A stretch of DNA of 32,317 nucleotides from Candidatus Galligastranaerophilus intestinavium (GTDB lineage Bacteria; Cyanobacteriota; Vampirovibrionia; Gastranaerophilales; Gastranaerophilaceae): assembly GCA_018716625.1 (NCBI GenBank), contig DVJQ01000018.1, positions 1-32,317 on the forward strand, read 5' to 3'. The notes below the pieces were generated by a model. The model saw only the letters and a list, made by a program, of their open reading frames with translations, searched no databases and had not been told where the DNA came from. Shown here piece by piece: positions 1-7,608 of this stretch. The position numbers and the translations under genes were made by a program. Every line of letters starts with the position of its first letter. Positions within the stretch are counted from its first letter, which is position 1.

Positions 1-182
1 TCTCCCGTTTCTTCGATGGCATTTTTTATTTCTTGTGCTTCTTTTTGAATAACATTTTTTGCTTTTTTGTACTCATAGGAAGCCCTGCCCAAAGCCCTTG
101 CAATTTCAGGTATTCTTTTGCCTCCGAATAAAAGAATTATAACAACCAAAATTAATAATATTTCTGTTATACCAAGCGACAT
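1..182 (-). CDS. tatA: Sec-independent translocase subunit TatA (3' end outside window)
   Basis: Sixty codons are visible before the window edge. The product opens with a short polar stretch, then a single hydrophobic helix rich in I, L and V, then [16 protein letters not shown], the glycine hinge and start of the amphipathic helix typical of TatA/TatB. A Lys/Glu-rich tail follows. In the family this protein oligomerises to form the membrane passage for folded Tat substrates. The ATG is preceded by AGGGAGG about 7 nt upstream, a strong ribosome binding site. It is the last gene of a minus-strand run whose first ORF encodes a twin-arginine leader, so the neighbours look like Tat cargo. TatA and TatB cannot be separated firmly with the C-terminus missing. 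Confidence 0.88.
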   Translation of the reverse strand, partial: MSLGITEILLILVVIILLFGGKRIPEIARALGRASYEYKKAKNVIQKEAQEIKNAIEETG

Positions 183-201
183 TTTATATCCTCCCTTTGT
201 G

Positions 202-396
202 TTATATTAAACTTTGTTTTTTTATTGCAAATATCTCAATGGCATCAAATTTACAGGAAACTTTACACTTAGCACACCCGATACACTTAGACGAGTCAAT
301 AATAATTCCCTGTGCAGTCCATTTAATTGCACCGTAAGGACAAGCTCTTACACAAGCTCCGCACTTTACACATTTGTCCTCTTTTATTGCTGCCAT
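202..396 (-). CDS. 4Fe-4S ferredoxin-like protein, probably the 3' part of a larger polyferredoxin
   Basis: The ATG-initiated reading gives 64 residues with two CxxCxxCxxxC clusters ([12 protein letters not shown] and [12 protein letters not shown]), so it should carry two 4Fe-4S centres and pass electrons. No good Shine-Dalgarno sequence precedes this ATG. The same frame stays open upstream to the stop at 607-609 and encodes more cysteine motifs (see the next entry), so the ATG is probably internal to a longer ancestral gene. It lies 20 bp before tatA and just after the aldo/keto reductase, which suggests a redox partner of that enzyme. The cluster motifs are clear; the exact role is not recognised. 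Confidence 0.6.
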   Translation of the reverse strand: MAAIKEDKCVKCGACVRACPYGAIKWTAQGIIIDSSKCIGCAKCKVSCKFDAIEIFAIKKQSLI

Positions 397-570
397 AGCA
401 ATTCTTGTCCTTTGTTTTTCTTCAAGACTAAGTCTTTTAATTGCACCGCAAGGACAAACCTGAGAGCATTTGTTGCAATTTTTTTCGCAATATCCTTTTG
501 AATAATCAATGTGTACCGCACCAAAATCATCATCCGCCTTTGTTATAATTTTATTTGGGCAATTTGATGT
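397..570 (-). pseudogene. In-frame 5' extension of the polyferredoxin, no start codon
   Basis: Read in the ferredoxin frame, this stretch encodes NCPNKIITKADDDFG, then a HIDYSKGYC segment, then CNKCSQVCPCGAIKRLSLEEK, running directly into the downstream ATG. The second cluster and the HIDYSKGYC segment look like bacterial multi-cluster ferredoxins. 'CPNKII' looks like the tail of a further CxxCxxCxxxCP cluster whose first cysteines are missing. There is no ATG, GTG or TTG in this frame between the upstream stop and position 396. It overlaps the last codons of the aldo/keto reductase. The simplest reading is loss of the 5' end by deletion; an ATT start or a frameshift from the upstream gene is possible but unproven. 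Confidence 0.5.
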
Positions 571-1340
571 GCCAACTCCTCCTCTTTTTTGGTTATTTCC
601 CTGTAATTAACAAAAGTGTCGACATTTTCTTTTAATTGGGTCAAATTGCTCATCCCGCTCAGTATTGTAAAAACTCTTTTGCGTCCTGCAACCCATCTTA
701 AACCAAAAGACGCCTGAGTATCATTCGGGCACTGCTGTTTTAGTTTTTCTGCCGCTTTTTTTGGCAAATTGCAAAGTACGCCGCCCCTTAAAGGCTCCAT
801 TACAATAACGGGAACTTGCGCTTCATCGGCTATATTATACAACTCATCAGCATTTACGACTTCACAGTCAAGGTAATTTATTTGCAGTTGGCAAAAATCC
901 CATTTATGTTCATTTATAACCTCTCTTAACATTTTTGGATCACCATGGAAAGAAAAGCCTATATTTTTTACCAAACCCTCTTTTTTAAGCTTTACAAGCT
1001 CATCATACATATTGTTGTCGCGATAGTTACTAAGTGTATTTTTATTAATATTGTGAACCATATAGTTGTCAAAATAATCAACCTGACATTTTTTTAGCTG
1101 CTCAAGACAAAGTTTTCTCACATCAGAAGGAGAGTGCACAAGATAAGCAGGACACTTATCGGCAAGCATAAAACTTTCTCTGGGGTATTTTTTTAAAATC
1201 TCGCCGATTGCATTTTCAGATTTTCCATCAACGTACATATAGGCGGTATCAAAGTAGTTAGCCCCATGAGCCATAGCATACTCAACCATTTTATCAAGTT
1301 CGACCATATCAATTTTTTTATCCCGCATAGGCGGCCTCAT
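543..1340 (-). CDS. Aldo/keto reductase (C-terminally short, N-terminus displaced by a frameshift)
   Basis: An NAD(P)H-dependent TIM-barrel reductase of unknown substrate. The aldo/keto reductase tetrad is visible: Asp and Tyr in YFDTAYMY, Lys in LADKCP and His in YMVHN. The late barrel motifs EPLRGG and the SGM loop before the C-terminal helices are also present. The ATG at 1340 is internal: the same frame runs upstream through DTPLIALGC, the normal first strand, back to about 1407. A 1-nt shift in a run of six T's (plus strand) separates it from a Tat signal peptide at 1388-1495. Many relatives end in a CxxCxxC ferredoxin domain, but here the protein stops after HQIAQIKL. The gene may be damaged, or the assembly may have one base missing. 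Confidence 0.8.
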   Translation of the reverse strand: MRPPMRDKKIDMVELDKMVEYAMAHGANYFDTAYMYVDGKSENAIGEILKKYPRESFMLADKCPAYLVHSPSDVRKLCLEQLKKCQVDYFDNYMVHNINKNTLSNYRDNNMYDELVKLKKEGLVKNIGFSFHGDPKMLREVINEHKWDFCQLQINYLDCEVVNADELYNIADEAQVPVIVMEPLRGGVLCNLPKKAAEKLKQQCPNDTQASFGLRWVAGRKRVFTILSGMSNLTQLKENVDTFVNYREITKKEEELAHQIAQIKL

Positions 1341-1387
1341 GCAGCCAAGCGCAATAAGCGGTGTGTCGCTTTGGGCAAATTTTCTTC

Positions 1388-1495
1388 TTACAACCTGATT
1401 TTGCGCTTTTTTATTTCAGTTTTGCCGCAGCCTGATAAAAGAGCCGCTCCGCCTATTGCAAGAGCAGAGTTTATTATAAATTCGCGTCTTTTCAT
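1388..1495 (-). pseudogene. Twin-arginine lipoprotein-like signal peptide, out of frame with the aldo/keto reductase
   Basis: A 35-codon ORF begins MKRREFIINSALAIGG and continues AALLSGCGK. This is a twin-arginine motif, a hydrophobic core and a lipobox-like LSGC. The ATG has AGAGGAA 6 nt upstream, so translation starts here. The ORF ends at a TAA soon after a run of six T's on the plus strand (1407-1412). One extra base in that run would join it to the aldo/keto reductase frame with no stop between. With the downstream tatA, this indicates an exported, possibly lipid-anchored reductase, now either a pseudogene, a phase-variable gene or a sequencing error. Confidence 0.7.
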
Positions 1496-1535
1496 AAATT
1501 CCTCTTTTCACATTTAAAGACAATACACCAAGCAA

Positions 1536-2402
1536 TTATCTCAAAAAATTAGTAAAAAATCTTTTAATCCTGCAAAAAACACAAGAGTCGGTTTTGCGAA
1601 TTTCTTTTATCTGAGAAACAGTGTAAGGCTCAGGTTGAGTTGTTCTTTGATATTTTACTTTGGGCATACCAAAAAGCATTGCATACACAGGCTTATACCC
1701 TGATGGAATTTCAAGCATTTCACAAACCTGCGGGAAAAACATTAAACACGCCTGCGCAAAACCGCACCAACAAGTACCAATCCCAAGATGTTGAGCATAC
1801 AGTTCAAAATAACTAAGGGCAATTATAGGATCAATATTAGCACAAGGCGCACTAATAGGAGATGAGACAACAATCATATGAGGAGCGCCCCTAAATATAA
1901 CATCTTCACCCTTTAAAAATGCATCTTTGTATCTTGAAAATTTATTCATAATAGGGGAGAGCGCTTTATATGACATTGTTTTTATCAACAAGTCGTTCAC
2001 TTTTTTTCTAATCTCATCCATAGCACTTTTTGTTTCAACAATAGAAAAATGCAGAGAGTGGTTGTTACAGCCTGTCGGCACATAGGGCAACATTTGTTTT
2101 AATTTATCTAAGAGCTCTTGCGGTATTTCTTCGTCTTTATATTGTCTTACACTTTTTCTTGATTTTATCAACCCTAAAATATCACTATACTCAACATTTT
2201 GAGAGTTATTCGGGTGTTTGTCGCCAAAGGAAAGTGCGCCTGTAGGGCAAATTGCAAGACAATGCTGACAAGATATACATCTTTTTTCATCATCTGTTTT
2301 TGGAAAATTTTCACCATCAAAACTTATACAGCCTGAAACACAATCGCTTATACAAAGTCCGCAATGAGTACATTTGCTCTTATCAACAACAATATTTTTC
2401 AT
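1536..2402 (-). CDS. Ferredoxin-nitroreductase fusion protein
   Basis: The N-terminal 60 residues carry two 4Fe-4S clusters (CTHCGLCISDC and CISCQHCLAICP). They are followed by a nitroreductase-fold FMN domain beginning near SRKSVRQYKDEEIP, with the flavin-binding pattern of that family and a GIGTCWCGF segment. Such fusions are NAD(P)H- or ferredoxin-linked flavin reductases of mostly unknown substrate in anaerobes. The start at 2402 (MKNIVV) is chosen over an upstream ATG because GGAGG lies 6 nt before it. The C-terminus has an extra CVFC motif and a basic tail. The gene is about 40 bp from the aldo/keto reductase locus on the same strand, so they may share a redox role. Confidence 0.88.
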   Translation of the reverse strand: MKNIVVDKSKCTHCGLCISDCVSGCISFDGENFPKTDDEKRCISCQHCLAICPTGALSFGDKHPNNSQNVEYSDILGLIKSRKSVRQYKDEEIPQELLDKLKQMLPYVPTGCNNHSLHFSIVETKSAMDEIRKKVNDLLIKTMSYKALSPIMNKFSRYKDAFLKGEDVIFRGAPHMIVVSSPISAPCANIDPIIALSYFELYAQHLGIGTCWCGFAQACLMFFPQVCEMLEIPSGYKPVYAMLFGMPKVKYQRTTQPEPYTVSQIKEIRKTDSCVFCRIKRFFTNFLR

Positions 2403-2483
2403 TTTTCCTCCGCAAATTACTATTTTTAGTATATTTTTTGTATTACATATTGTCAATTGATTTTAAGCAAAGAAAAATAGTCT

Positions 2484-2657
2484 TTAGCGAATTTCTTTTA
2501 TTAGCTTAATTATCCCTTTTATACTTCTTTCTTTTTGAACTTGTTTTGCAAAAATATTTGTCTTTTTTAAATCTTGACAAAAAAGCAAGTCCAAACTGTC
2601 ATCAAGAGTTCTGTTTAAAATAACCGTATCTTTAGACCAAAGTAGTTCTTTTGCCAT
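2484..2657 (-). CDS. Small hypothetical protein, 57 residues
   Basis: The ORF begins MAKELLWSKDTVIL and ends IIKLIKEIR, with GGAGG 7 nt before its ATG, a better ribosome binding site than many real genes here. The product is mixed charged and helical, without a signal peptide or membrane segment and with a single Cys. I do not recognise a family. It is followed after 80 bp by the ferredoxin-nitroreductase on the same strand and could be co-transcribed with it. The strong binding site and lack of any competing gene support a real small protein. Confidence 0.55.
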   Translation of the reverse strand: MAKELLWSKDTVILNRTLDDSLDLLFCQDLKKTNIFAKQVQKERSIKGIIKLIKEIR

Positions 2658-2742
2658 TTAAGACCTCCGCAAGTAATATACGTTAAACAAAATTGCACAC
2701 ACAATTGGCAAAGTGGGCAATTTAATATACAGTATAATGATT

Positions 2743-3345
2743 TTAAATGACTTTTCTACTTTTTAAGACTTTATTTCTTACACGAGCGTCCGGCATATGA
2801 ATTAAAAGTCTTGCCCAAAAACCTTCACCATGGTTTTTTTCAACAGTGTGGACAAGTTCATGCAAAAGAACATAGTCAATAAGTTCATTTTCAAGAGTCA
2901 TAAGACAAATATTTAAGTTAATATTATTTTTAAAAGAACAACTGCCCCAGCGGGTTTTCATATATTTTAGTGCAAGTTTATTATATTTATAGCCATAACT
3001 GTGGGCGATTTCATCCAACCTTTTTGGCAGATAGTCTTTTGCTTTTGTTCTTAATTTCTTTAAAAATTCGTCTTTTGTTGCATAAGTTATGCCATCCAAG
3101 CAATAAACCTTGGGACAAATCTTTTTTGCCGCATTTTTTATGTTATTCAGATTTTTGAGTGCAAAATTTCTCGCATACTCAAAACTTGCGCGCCTTGGCA
3201 GTGTAACAAGCACGCTGTCTTGGCTCTTTAGAGAAATTCTTACGCATTTTGAGAGGGGATTTTTTCTAAACTTAAATTTAATCCCGTCTATTTCCTCAAT
3301 TTTTTGACAAGAACGTTTCTTTGAAAATAAATTAAGCAGACTCAT
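2743..3345 (-). CDS. YgjP-type zinc metallopeptidase (DUF45)
   Basis: The product has 200 residues. The C-terminal half has the family signature: TRWGSC, then HELVH with the catalytic Glu flanked by two His zinc ligands, then a downstream His in KNHGEGFW. The N-terminal half (IDGIKFKFRKNP..CVRISLKS) is the usual small beta domain of M48-like DUF45 proteins. The natural substrates of this family are not established. The start overlaps the 3' end of the R3H ATPase gene by 14 bp, so the two are translationally coupled. There is no signal peptide, so it is cytoplasmic. Confidence 0.85.
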   Translation of the reverse strand: MSLLNLFSKKRSCQKIEEIDGIKFKFRKNPLSKCVRISLKSQDSVLVTLPRRASFEYARNFALKNLNNIKNAAKKICPKVYCLDGITYATKDEFLKKLRTKAKDYLPKRLDEIAHSYGYKYNKLALKYMKTRWGSCSFKNNINLNICLMTLENELIDYVLLHELVHTVEKNHGEGFWARLLIHMPDARVRNKVLKSRKVI

Positions 3346-4933
3346 CGTTTATATCTTCTCTGTAGACTTTTAAGCGTCTGTGCGCACCTTCGCCGATACT
3401 AAGCGATGAAAGATTGTGTGCTTCAACAAGTTCATGCTGAAGTTTTCTGACGCTTTGCGGCTGAGGTTCAAGCTCAACAGACTCTGCTCCTTCAAAAATC
3501 TTTGCAATTGCCGCCTTTGTTTCATCAAGGGCAAGCTCAACATCGTCTTTGTAGTTACAGTGATGTTCAACATCTTGGGGTTCTTGTGTTAAATGCAGAG
3601 CGTCTTTTAGCACTTTTTGGATTTGCGACATAGAATTTGTGCGAACAAAAAAGACCGGCAAGCGGTACTCATTTGCCGTTGCAAGAATTTTTGTGCCGCC
3701 TTTCGCAAAGTTTTTATGCGCAATAACAAAATCCGCATCTTCAACATTTCTTACAATTTGCGCATCTATATCAAGTCGCTCGATTATTTTATCTACAATA
3801 GAGCGCGATACCGCGTAAATATAGATTTTTTTATGTTTTTTTACTTCATTTACGTATTTTTGACGATTAAAACTGAAGTTTAATGGACTTTGGGCTTTTT
3901 TATCAAGCTCTTGAACCTTTTGAGCTATATTTTGCACTGTAGAATGTGTTTCATAAGACTGGTCAACTTTCCTTATTTCAGGGGTTATTGGCCAACCGCG
4001 CAAAATATAATCAACCGCCTGCGCCGTATCTTTATATACTGCAAGGGTATTTCTGTCAATAATTTCAATAACTATATCAAAAGTAGGCTGTTTTTCACGC
4101 TCCAAAATGGTTTTTTGAGAGCCCCTGTGTTTTGCCTCGTCATCACCCAAGGTAACAGAGCTGACGCCTCCTACCAAATCGGACATTGTAGGGTTTTTTA
4201 TAAGGTTTTCAAGGGTATTACCATGTGCTGTTGCAATAAGCATAACACCACGCTCCGCAATCGTACGCGCTGCTTGCGCCTCAAGCTCGGTTCCAATTTC
4301 ATCAACCACAATTACTTCAGGGGTATGATTTTCAACAGCTTCAATCATAACGTCTTTTTGAAACTCAGGCTGAGAAACCTGCATACGCCTTGCTTTACCT
4401 ATGGCAGGGTGTGCAACATCACCATCTCCGGCTATTTCATTTGAAGTATCTACTACAACAACTCTTTTACCCAAATCATCCGCCATAAGACGGGCGATTT
4501 CTCTTAATTTTGTTGTTTTACCTACACCGGGGCGACCTAAAAACAAAATACTTTTATTTTGCACAACAAAGTCTTTAATGCAACTTATTGTACCGGTAAT
4601 AACACGCCCTATACGACAGGTAAGACCTATAATTTTACCCTGACGGTTTCTTATTGCGCTTATTCTGTGCAAAGTCCCAGGCAACCCCGAGCGATTATCG
4701 TTTGTAAAATCGGGTATTTTAGAAACAATATAATCTATATCATCGCTTACAACGGTATCATTACCAATATAAACAATTTTACCGTTACCCAGTCTTACCT
4801 CAGGAATTCTGCCTATATCAAGGACAATTTCAATTGCATCATCCAGTAAATCTTCCTTGATATTTCTTCTGATTTTTGAGGGGAGAATTTCAATTAACCT
4901 CATCAGGTCATTGTGAAATTGTACTTCGCTCAT
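3332..4933 (-). CDS. R3H domain-containing AAA ATPase (Ycf45/SpoIIIAA-like)
   Basis: The ATPase domain resembles SpoIIIAA and PilT/VirB11-type secretion ATPases, with Walker A GRPGVGKTT near residues 133-141 and Walker B VIVVDEIGTE. A linker contains a second alpha/beta domain (KIYIYAVSRSIVDKIIERL). The C-terminus is an R3H nucleic-acid-binding motif (GEGAHRRLKVY). This architecture is typical of the cyanobacterial and plastid Ycf45 family; its cellular job is unknown and sporulation is not implied. The start at 4933 is preferred to an in-frame GTG 18 nt upstream because GAAAGG lies 6 nt before the ATG. A -10-like TATAAT lies about 40 nt upstream. It is the first gene of a pair with the YgjP-type peptidase. 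Confidence 0.88.
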   Translation of the reverse strand: MSEVQFHNDLMRLIEILPSKIRRNIKEDLLDDAIEIVLDIGRIPEVRLGNGKIVYIGNDTVVSDDIDYIVSKIPDFTNDNRSGLPGTLHRISAIRNRQGKIIGLTCRIGRVITGTISCIKDFVVQNKSILFLGRPGVGKTTKLREIARLMADDLGKRVVVVDTSNEIAGDGDVAHPAIGKARRMQVSQPEFQKDVMIEAVENHTPEVIVVDEIGTELEAQAARTIAERGVMLIATAHGNTLENLIKNPTMSDLVGGVSSVTLGDDEAKHRGSQKTILEREKQPTFDIVIEIIDRNTLAVYKDTAQAVDYILRGWPITPEIRKVDQSYETHSTVQNIAQKVQELDKKAQSPLNFSFNRQKYVNEVKKHKKIYIYAVSRSIVDKIIERLDIDAQIVRNVEDADFVIAHKNFAKGGTKILATANEYRLPVFFVRTNSMSQIQKVLKDALHLTQEPQDVEHHCNYKDDVELALDETKAAIAKIFEGAESVELEPQPQSVRKLQHELVEAHNLSSLSIGEGAHRRLKVYREDINDESA

Positions 4934-5020
4934 TAAACGCCTTTCAAACACCGCTGCGCAAAGGTCAATACCACTGCATTTACATTATAACTCATTTTGG
5001 GATAAATTTGAATATAAAGT

Positions 5021-5044
5021 TTACAAAATGCTACAAAAGTAGCA
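5021..5044 (-). terminator. Probable weak terminator of punA
   Basis: Directly after the punA stop on the minus strand there is a 6-bp stem TGCTAC/GTAGCA with a TTTT loop, followed by TTTTGT. The stem is short and the U-tract imperfect, so read-through into the R3H ATPase gene is likely. Confidence 0.4.
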
Positions 5045-5845
5045 CTAAATATTTTTCACAAACTCTTTTAAAACCATACAAAGCTTTTGTCCTGCGGTAT
5101 TGCCCATTTCAACCACCTCTTTATGATTTGGCGCCACATCGCTAAGGCCTGCCGCATAGTTTGTAATAAGGCTTATGCCCAGTGTTTCAATTGAACAATA
5201 TTTGGCAACAATAGCCTCGGGAACAGTCGACATGCCTGTCGCATTTCCGCCTAAGATTGAGAGCATTTTAACTTCAGCGGGTGTTTCATAACTTGGCCCG
5301 CTAAGTGCGCAATATACGCCGTTTTTCAACTCTACACCCAATTTTTCGGCACACTCTTTAAATATTTTCTGCATATTTTTAGAATAAACTTCATTCATAT
5401 CGGGAAAACGAGTGCCCAAAGTATCGTCGTTTTCCCCAATTAAGGGATTTGAACCCATAAAATTTATATGGTCATCTATCAACATAATACTTCCCGGGGG
5501 CAGCTCTTTTTTTAGCGACCCTGCAGCATTTGTAAGAATAAGCTTTTTAACGCCAAGTCTTTTAAATACTTTTATGGGGAAAGTAGTCTGACAAAGGGGG
5601 TGCCCCTCGTAGTAGTGAAATCTTCCCTGCATAATAACGCATTTTTTGCCGTAAATTTCACAAAAAAGCAGCTCGCCTTTGTGCCCCTTTACTTTTGTCG
5701 GCGAAAACCCCGGAATATCAGAATATGGTATTGATATACCACAAAGACCTTCACAAAAAGCACCCAAACCCGAGCCAAGCACAATAGCCAGCTCGGGTTT
5801 AAAACCTTTTGTCTTTTCGTTTATAAATTCGAGTGTCAAATGCAT
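5045..5845 (-). CDS. punA: Purine nucleoside phosphorylase, trimeric class (PunA type)
   Basis: This enzyme cleaves inosine or guanosine with phosphate to free base and ribose-1-phosphate in purine salvage. The 266 residues match the trimeric class II length. Visible motifs are the N-terminal phosphate loop VLGSGLG, the GRFHYYEGH segment, TNAAGSL, and the late TGMSTVPEAIVAKY block followed by an asparagine in ITNYAAG that contacts the base. The start follows the stop of the upstream small gene by 8 bp, so the two form an operon, and a weak hairpin follows the stop. MTA phosphorylase is the main alternative; the STVPE motif and overall pattern favour PNP. Confidence 0.93.
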   Translation of the reverse strand: MHLTLEFINEKTKGFKPELAIVLGSGLGAFCEGLCGISIPYSDIPGFSPTKVKGHKGELLFCEIYGKKCVIMQGRFHYYEGHPLCQTTFPIKVFKRLGVKKLILTNAAGSLKKELPPGSIMLIDDHINFMGSNPLIGENDDTLGTRFPDMNEVYSKNMQKIFKECAEKLGVELKNGVYCALSGPSYETPAEVKMLSILGGNATGMSTVPEAIVAKYCSIETLGISLITNYAAGLSDVAPNHKEVVEMGNTAGQKLCMVLKEFVKNI

Positions 5846-5853
5846 AAAAGCAA

Positions 5854-6099
5854 TTAGCCTACAAGACCACTGTCGTCAGATTCGGATGCTTTTACCATAA
5901 TAGCATGTTGAACGGGTTTTTCCTTTTTAATTGCAGGATCAAAAGAAGTTTCAAAGTCGTAACCGAAATCATCTTTTGATTTTTTCATCTGAGATTCATC
6001 AACAAGCTTTTTTGCAAGTTCTATTAACTCGTAAACAAGTTGATAACGATTATTTGTCTTTTCATTCAAGTCCCAAGCGATTTTGGTAATTTGGCTCAT
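5854..6099 (-). CDS. rpoZ: Omega-like small subunit of RNA polymerase (divergent) or small hypothetical
   Basis: This is an 81-residue acidic protein with a strong AAGGAG ribosome binding site. The segment NNRYQLVYELIELAKKLVDE matches in style the conserved 'NRY.LV..A.KRA..L' helix of omega. Later DPAIKKEKPVQHAIMVKASE resembles the 'KP...AI.E' segment. The usual early MDRIT-type start is changed to MSQITKIAWDLNEKT. Omega binds beta-prime and helps assemble RNA polymerase. The protein lies 8 bp before punA and they are probably co-transcribed. The match is by motif shape only, so the name is tentative. Confidence 0.45.
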   Translation of the reverse strand: MSQITKIAWDLNEKTNNRYQLVYELIELAKKLVDESQMKKSKDDFGYDFETSFDPAIKKEKPVQHAIMVKASESDDSGLVG

Positions 6100-6157
6100 A
6101 AATTTCTCCTTATATCAACAATAATACAATGATGAAAAAGTCCTTGCAAGAAGATTT

Positions 6158-6724
6158 TTATTCCATACCAAAGTATTCAAAATGCCTGTTGTTTCTAAAT
6201 CTTACTTTTTCATACAAATCAGGGGCATAAACCCTCAAGAGTCCGTCAATTATACCTACCTGCTCAATTTCGCGAAGCTCTATCGAATCATTTCTGATTC
6301 TTTTTTGAGTGTAAATTCTGCTCAAATTGTTGGGCAGTGAAGTTCCCGCCAAAGTTACCCTTTGAGATGCAAGTTTTAAACGGCGCATTCTGGTTTCAAG
6401 AGGAGTATACTCCCACACTTTTCCCATAAGCGTATCTTCAAGCCTTGCAATTCTATAACCGTCAGTTTCATTTGTCGGGGGGTTTTTAAAATGCCTTTTT
6501 TCCATAATGGAAATTTCTTTCTCGATTTTTGGGGTAAATTTTACCTCAGGCGCCCTTACTTTTGTATTATCAATAAGTTCTTGAGTAATCTCGACTTCTG
6601 CTTGATAAGGATTTTCATTATCATCCAAAGCGCAACACCTGAAGGCAAACGGAGCATTGATTACAAAAAACACCCAAAGTATCATAACAGCTAAACTTGA
6701 AAAAAAATAATTGCGATTTTCCAC
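6158..6724 (-). CDS. Exported hypothetical protein with cyanobacterial-type RLE repeats
   Basis: The GTG at 6724 is chosen because AGGAAG lies 7 nt before it; a TTG 30 nt upstream has no binding site. The product starts with a charged residue cluster, a hydrophobic helix (SSLAVMILWVFFVINAPFAF) and then a soluble domain, so it is exported or membrane-anchored. Two related segments can be seen: IMEKRHFKNPPT..RIARLEDTLMGK and YTPLETRMRRLKLASQR. They resemble short repeats of cyanobacterial and melainabacterial surface proteins ('R..RLE..lfG..y...P...R...L'). Their function is unknown. The gene is transcribed away from the secreted protein at 6927. Confidence 0.6.
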   Translation of the reverse strand: MENRNYFFSSLAVMILWVFFVINAPFAFRCCALDDNENPYQAEVEITQELIDNTKVRAPEVKFTPKIEKEISIMEKRHFKNPPTNETDGYRIARLEDTLMGKVWEYTPLETRMRRLKLASQRVTLAGTSLPNNLSRIYTQKRIRNDSIELREIEQVGIIDGLLRVYAPDLYEKVRFRNNRHFEYFGME

Positions 6725-6926
6725 TTTTTTACTTCCTGTTTTTAAACCAAACAAGGCATATTTTTCACCCGTTAAAATAACTTTAAATCTGCTTAGCGGT
6801 TAAAACTTCCGCAAAAAGGGTATTTTTAGGTATAGTATTAATTTATGTAACAATATGAGCAAAAATTTTAAAGTATCTTTTTTTTGTGCCGAAATTCTAA
6901 AAGTAGTGAACTATATTGGTGTGGCA

Positions 6927-7499
6927 ATGAAGAAGCTTTATTTGTTATTTTGCATAGTATTTTTTATATGTTTTACTTTTAATACTACGATTGCCGGCGG
7001 GTACGAAAAAATAACAAGCAATGCAAAAATTTCTGCTGCAATCAGTGCACTTGAAACAGTAGACAGAAACGATGTAATAGCAATTTTAAGCGGCAGAAAC
7101 TCAACAGGCAAACCCATTAGAGTAATGTTCAGAAATCTTGCAATATACGGATGTACACAATGTGAAGCATTTACTGCAAAAACACGCGGCGGAGATTTAG
7201 TTATTTATATAAATGAAGAGCACAAAGACGCTCCTGTCGAAACACTGGCTTGCCTTATAGCACATGAAAGTCAACATCATACTTTTACGAACACAAGGGC
7301 AGAGGAGCTGAGGGCTTGGGTTTCAGAAACAACAACTTGGAACGCATTTGTAAGGAAAAACAGAAGTGTGGCATATCTTAACCACCCGCTTGTAAAACGA
7401 GAAAATTACATATCAAAATTGTATGTAAGGCAAAACGGGGTTGATAATATAAGACAACTAATAGCAAAAAATCCTGTATATGCTAATCTTGAAAAATAA
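6927..7499 (+). CDS. Secreted protein with HESQHH metallopeptidase-like motif
   Basis: The start at 6927 gives a clear signal peptide (MKKLYLLFCIVFFICFTFNTTIA); the longer reading from 6855 would bury it. The mature part is about 165 residues and contains CLIAHESQHHTF, an HExxH zinc-peptidase-like helix, followed by RAEELRAWVSE, where a third ligand Glu is plausible. Before it, YGCTQCEAF has a CxxC. The protein is probably extracytoplasmic. I do not recognise a named family; the ASH-style HESQH motif also occurs in proteins without shown peptidase activity. A -10-like TATAGT lies about 90 nt upstream. Confidence 0.65.
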   Translation: MKKLYLLFCIVFFICFTFNTTIAGGYEKITSNAKISAAISALETVDRNDVIAILSGRNSTGKPIRVMFRNLAIYGCTQCEAFTAKTRGGDLVIYINEEHKDAPVETLACLIAHESQHHTFTNTRAEELRAWVSETTTWNAFVRKNRSVAYLNHPLVKRENYISKLYVRQNGVDNIRQLIAKNPVYANLEK

Positions 7500-7510
7500 T
7501 GCATATCAAT

Positions 7511-7608
7511 AAGAATGTCCATAAGAGGACAAGACGAGCTTTGCTTGTCTTTGCAACTTGTTTGCTAAGGTTCGAATCCTCTTGTTTAAATTTTTACCAA
7601 TAAAAGAA
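7511..7608. repeat. Mosaic of tRNA-Arg 3' fragments, direct and inverted
   Basis: AAGAATGTCCATAAGAGGA (7511-7529) is a direct repeat, 17 of 19 identical, of 7604-7622, which covers the tRNA 3' end and 6 flanking bases. AGGTTCGAATCCTCTTGT (7568-7585) is an inverted copy, 17 of 18, of the T-arm region of the same tRNA (7614-7631). Between them AAGACGAGC/GCTTGTCTT (7531-7551) forms a 9-bp hairpin with a 3-nt loop. No protein-coding gene lies in 7500-7907. The arrangement looks like the scar of tRNA-targeted integration or decay of a neighbouring tRNA copy. Confidence 0.6.

Noticed and set aside
3332-4933. SpoIIIAA sporulation gene
   Set aside because: The ATPase resembles SpoIIIAA, but the C-terminal R3H domain and neighbours fit the Ycf45 family, and no other spoIIIA gene is present.
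7531-7551. Hairpin AAGACGAGC/GCTTGTCTT as a terminator of the gene ending at 7499
   Set aside because: No U-tract follows the stem; it lies inside the tRNA-fragment mosaic, so it is described there.
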